Part shown: positions 62,805 to 64,000 of the stretch, piece after piece
Layout of the letters: each line of letters opens with the position of its first letter
Position numbering within the stretch: the stretch's first letter is position 1
Assembly (NCBI RefSeq): GCF_900129275.1
Contig: NZ_FQUX01000010.1
Coordinates: 111,293-175,292 of the forward strand
DNA from: Arenibacter palladensis
Lineage (GTDB): Bacteria; Bacteroidota; Bacteroidia; Flavobacteriales; Flavobacteriaceae
Length of the DNA stretch: 64,000 bases
Direction of reading: 5' to 3'
Notes under the pieces: model-generated
What the model was told of the DNA's origin: nothing
Seen by the model: the letters and a program-made list of their open reading frames with translations, nothing else
The model's database searches: none
Position numbers and translations under genes: made by a program

Positions 62805-64000
62805 ATGAGGAAGTTGGAATTGCACTGGCAAATTATTTTGGGAATGGTGGGCGGAGTTCTTTTTGCTTTGGCCATGGTTCAGTTCGATTGGGGTCCGAAA
62901 ATTGTCTCCGATTGGATAAAACCCTTTGGGAATATATTTATTAATTCTCTTAAGCTTATTGCAGTTCCATTAATATTGGCTTCGCTTATCAAGGGGGTTT
63001 CCGATCTAAAGGATATTTCCAAACTTTCAAAAATGGGGGGGAGGACCATTGGAATTTACCTCATAACAACTATTATCGCGGTATCCATCGGACTTACCAT
63101 AGTGAATGTTGTAAAACCAGGTTCCTCTATTTCTGAAGAGACGAGGAACGAATTGGTGGAAAATTATAAAGGTGATGCCGATTCCAAAATATCCCAAGCC
63201 AACGAACAAAAGGAGTCCGGGCCATTAAGGGCCTTGGAAGATTTGGTGCCCAGCAATATTTTTAGTGCGGCAAGTGACAATGGCAATATGTTGCAGGTCA
63301 TATTTTTTGCCATTTTTTTCGGAGTGGGATTAATATTGATACCTGCAGAGCAGGCCGATCCGGTAAAGAAATTTTTTGATGGCTTCAATGAGGTAATTCT
63401 TAAATTGATAGATTTGATTATGCTGGCGGCTCCCTACGGTGTCTTTGCCTTATTGGCCGCTTTGGTGGTAGAATCTCCCAGTTTGGATCTGTTTAAAGCG
63501 CTAGGATGGTATTCAGTCAGTGTTGTATTGGGATTGATCTTGATGATAGGCGTGTATATTTCGTTGGTATGGATATTTACCAAACGCAAACCTTCATTTT
63601 TTATAAATGGAATTTCTCCTGCACAATTATTGGCGTTTTCTACCAGTTCCAGTGCAGCCACACTACCTGTGACCATGGAAAGGGTAGAAGAGCATTTAGG
63701 GGTAGAGGAGGAGGTTGCCAGTTTTGTATTGCCAATTGGGGCCACTATAAATATGGATGGTACCAGTCTTTATCAAGCCGTGGCAGCGGTTTTTATTGCC
63801 CAAGCTTTTGGAATGGATCTTAGTTTTGGAGCCCAATTGGGAATTATTGTTACCGCAACCTTGGCTTCCATTGGGAGTGCCGCCGTACCTGGAGCAGGAA
63901 TGGTGATGCTCGTCATTGTTTTGGCGCAGGCTGGTATTCCTGAAGCCGGACTGGCACTGATCTTTGCAGTGGATAGACCTTTGGATATGTGTAGGACGGT
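62805..64000 (+). CDS. Dicarboxylate/amino acid:cation symporter (3' end outside window)
   Basis: Sodium- or proton-coupled uptake of glutamate, aspartate or C4-dicarboxylates (DAACS, GltP/GltPh family). The open frame starts MRKLELHWQIILGM and runs 398 codons to the window edge without a stop. Key motifs are present: KLIAVPLILASLIKG near residue 50, the STSSSAATLP hairpin near 285, INMDGTSLYQAVAAVF (NMDGT motif) near 320, GAGMVMLVIVLAQAG near 363, and DRPLDMCRT at the edge, which is part of the substrate-binding TM8. Relatives are about 410-440 residues long, so only a short C-terminal piece is missing. Confidence 0.93.
   Translation, partial: MRKLELHWQIILGMVGGVLFALAMVQFDWGPKIVSDWIKPFGNIFINSLKLIAVPLILASLIKGVSDLKDISKLSKMGGRTIGIYLITTIIAVSIGLTIVNVVKPGSSISEETRNELVENYKGDADSKISQANEQKESGPLRALEDLVPSNIFSAASDNGNMLQVIFFAIFFGVGLILIPAEQADPVKKFFDGFNEVILKLIDLIMLAAPYGVFALLAALVVESPSLDLFKALGWYSVSVVLGLILMIGVYISLVWIFTKRKPSFFINGISPAQLLAFSTSSSAATLPVTMERVEEHLGVEEEVASFVLPIGATINMDGTSLYQAVAAVFIAQAFGMDLSFGAQLGIIVTATLASIGSAAVPGAGMVMLVIVLAQAGIPEAGLALIFAVDRPLDMCRT

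Overview
The window looks like the chromosome of a marine member of the Bacteroidota, most likely family Flavobacteriaceae. The evidence is a giant adhesin with a gliding-motility-type C-terminus next to a PorP/SprF protein and an OmpA-family protein (a type IX secretion module), a TonB receptor, many lipoproteins with short Bacteroidota-style signals, weak ribosome binding sites, and several copies of the Bacteroidota -7 promoter element TAnnTTTG. No rRNA, tRNA, CRISPR array, transposase or phage gene was seen.

Region 1 (451-16177, all minus strand, transcribed right to left) is a capsule/exopolysaccharide locus of the Wzx/Wzy type. It holds a WecA/MraY-like initiating transferase, gmd and fcl (GDP-L-fucose synthesis), a Wzx flippase, a Wzy-like polymerase, GT2, GNT-I-like and GT4 glycosyltransferases, a TupA-like ATP-grasp protein with a decayed partial copy beside it, a fused GT4-GT4 protein, a WecG/TagA transferase and a Wzc-like tyrosine kinase. 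No Wza-type exporter is seen. The locus lies between two nearly identical 47-bp direct repeats (7-53 and 17933-17979).

Region 2 (16178-37000) alternates genes with long gene-free stretches made of interspersed repeat 'words'. Genes here are a three-gene sugar-acid operon (MDR dehydrogenase, UxaA-family dehydratase, COG3618 lactonase; plausibly L-fucose/L-galactonate type), a stand-alone covalent-FMN lipoprotein, a saccharopine-dehydrogenase-like oxidoreductase, a YncE-propeller/phosphoesterase lipoprotein, a TonB receptor, and a four-gene plus-strand operon (HUMPS-family decarboxylase/aldolase, MDR lacking the structural zinc site, SDR, TIM-barrel isomerase) bounded by a promoter and a strong terminator. 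A compact multi-hairpin element lies at 24011-24175.

Region 3 (37000-64000) is denser and mostly housekeeping: gamma-glutamyltransferase, a DUF5602-like lipoprotein, ACP phosphodiesterase-like protein, glmM, a secreted endonuclease/exonuclease/phosphatase-fold protein, a fatty acid hydroxylase family protein, the OmpA/PorP/giant adhesin module with ten near-identical 95-residue repeats, an LpxL-type acyltransferase divergent from a rhomboid protease over a palindromic promoter, a TlpA-like lipoprotein, a small outer membrane protein, a 970-residue FAD/Fe-S oxidoreductase, an LpxH-like phosphoesterase, aroC, and a dicarboxylate symporter cut off by the right edge.

Two biological threads stand out. 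The capsule locus makes GDP-L-fucose while a neighbouring operon has enzymes suited to degrading L-fucose-type sugar acids. The second sugar operon (32707-36189) has a gene combination whose substrate cannot be read from the sequence and is the best candidate for an undescribed pathway.
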